The translations under genes and the position numbers were made by a program. 6,553 bases of DNA from JBOHHM01 sp050725495. Lineage in GTDB: Bacteria > Pseudomonadota > Gammaproteobacteria > Burkholderiales > Burkholderiaceae_C. The first letter of the stretch is position 1. Each line of letters starts with the position of its first letter. The stretch spans positions 1 to 6,553 of the forward strand of contig JBOHHM010000213.1 of the NCBI GenBank assembly GCA_050725495.1, in the 5' to 3' direction. The notes under the pieces were generated by a model that did no database searches, was not told the DNA's origin, and worked only from the letters and a program-made list of their open reading frames with translations. This document shows positions 6,371 through 6,553 of the stretch, one piece after another.

Positions 6371-6376
6371 CTCCTT
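6371..6376 (-). promoter_or_regulatory. Strong ribosome binding site of the substrate-binding protein gene
   Basis: Minus-strand AAGGAG lies 5 bases before the ATG at 6365, the best ribosome binding site in the window. It fits high expression of the receptor relative to the permeases and rules against the longer in-frame starts. Confidence 0.8.
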
Positions 6377-6398
6377 CAGATAGCGGGGTTGGCAGGTT

Positions 6399-6422
6399 GG
6401 CATGGGCTGCGTCGCTCATGCC
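6399..6422 (-). repeat. Short inverted repeat in the 5' leader
   Basis: GGCATG (6399-6404) and CATGCC (6417-6422) are perfectly complementary across a 12-base loop. If transcription starts near 6424, this would form a small hairpin at the very 5' end of the operon message. Six pairs is short, so chance is possible. Confidence 0.3.
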
Positions 6423-6430
6423 CCGAACGC

Positions 6431-6460
6431 ATTGGACGAGCCAAGGCGGGTGCGGGTCAA
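6431..6460 (-). promoter_or_regulatory. Candidate sigma-70-type promoter of the transporter operon
   Basis: Minus-strand TTGACC (6455-6460, five of six consensus bases) is followed after 18 bases by TCCAAT (6431-6436, four of six). Transcription would begin near 6424 and give a leader of roughly 60 bases ahead of the binding-protein start. It is the best match I see in the 188 bases upstream, but the -10 is weak, so the operon may need an activator or use another promoter beyond the window edge. Confidence 0.35.
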
Positions 6461-6479
6461 CACGCGCGCCCCATGTGTT
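6459..6479 (-). promoter_or_regulatory. Operator-like dyad overlapping the candidate -35 box
   Basis: AACAC (6459-6463) and GTGTT (6475-6479) are an inverted pair separated by 11 bases, with one arm running into the candidate -35 box. The spacing resembles dyads bound by dimeric regulators such as the LysR type. No regulator gene is in the window, and 5-bp arms can arise by chance. Confidence 0.25.
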
Positions 6480-6553
6480 CCGTACATCGGCAGCCTTGGT
6501 CGCGACGGGTGTGCAAGCACTTCGCCCATGCCGTGGCCGCACACTGGATTTCA

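Noticed and set aside
6366..6542. N-terminal extension of the substrate-binding protein to an ATG at 6419 or 6542
   Set aside because: The extension would put up to 59 unrelated residues before a clear signal peptide, while the ATG at 6365 has an excellent ribosome binding site.

Overview
The window is a GC-rich bacterial segment in which all seven recognisable genes lie on the minus strand and read from high to low coordinates. The style suggests a betaproteobacterium of the order Burkholderiales: GC-rich third positions, many branched-chain-amino-acid-type ABC transporters, and a stand-alone tricarboxylate-type (Bug/TctC) binding protein, a family strongly expanded in that order. This assignment is an inference from gene families; I cannot name a genus.

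In transcription order the layout is as follows. (1) A 5' region (about 6366-6553) holds a candidate promoter, a small dyad and a strong ribosome binding site. (2) A periplasmic substrate-binding protein of the LivK/LivJ (HAAT) type (5196-6365). (3) Two permeases, LivH (4277-5152) and LivM (3379-4284). (4) Two ATPases, LivG (2627-3376) and LivF (1918-2637). (5) A short-chain dehydrogenase/reductase (1123-1908). (6) A 131-base gap with a perfect 10-bp inverted repeat. (7) A Bug/TctC-family substrate-binding protein (23-991). From livH to the dehydrogenase the genes overlap or lie within 9 bases of one another, so that block is almost certainly one operon with translational coupling. The Bug gene may be the last gene of the same transcript or a separate unit.

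Functionally, genes 2-6 form a complete five-component LIV-type uptake system (binding protein, two permeases, two ATPases). The dehydrogenase is placed as if it acts on the imported compound or a product of it. The final Bug protein would be a second binding protein of an unrelated transport class, and no TctA/TctB membrane partners are visible. LIV-type systems carry amino acids, amides, urea and also aromatic or other organic acids, and the sequence does not reveal the substrate. A dehydrogenase next to two binding proteins fits a carboxylate or aromatic catabolic substrate better than plain leucine uptake, but this is inference.

The most unusual point is the dehydrogenase. It has a good cofactor-binding fold but lacks three of the four standard SDR catalytic residues (Asn to Lys112, no Ser, Lys to Thr158), keeping only Tyr154. 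I see no mobile element, CRISPR array, tRNA or rRNA, and no clear evidence of a wholly new system.
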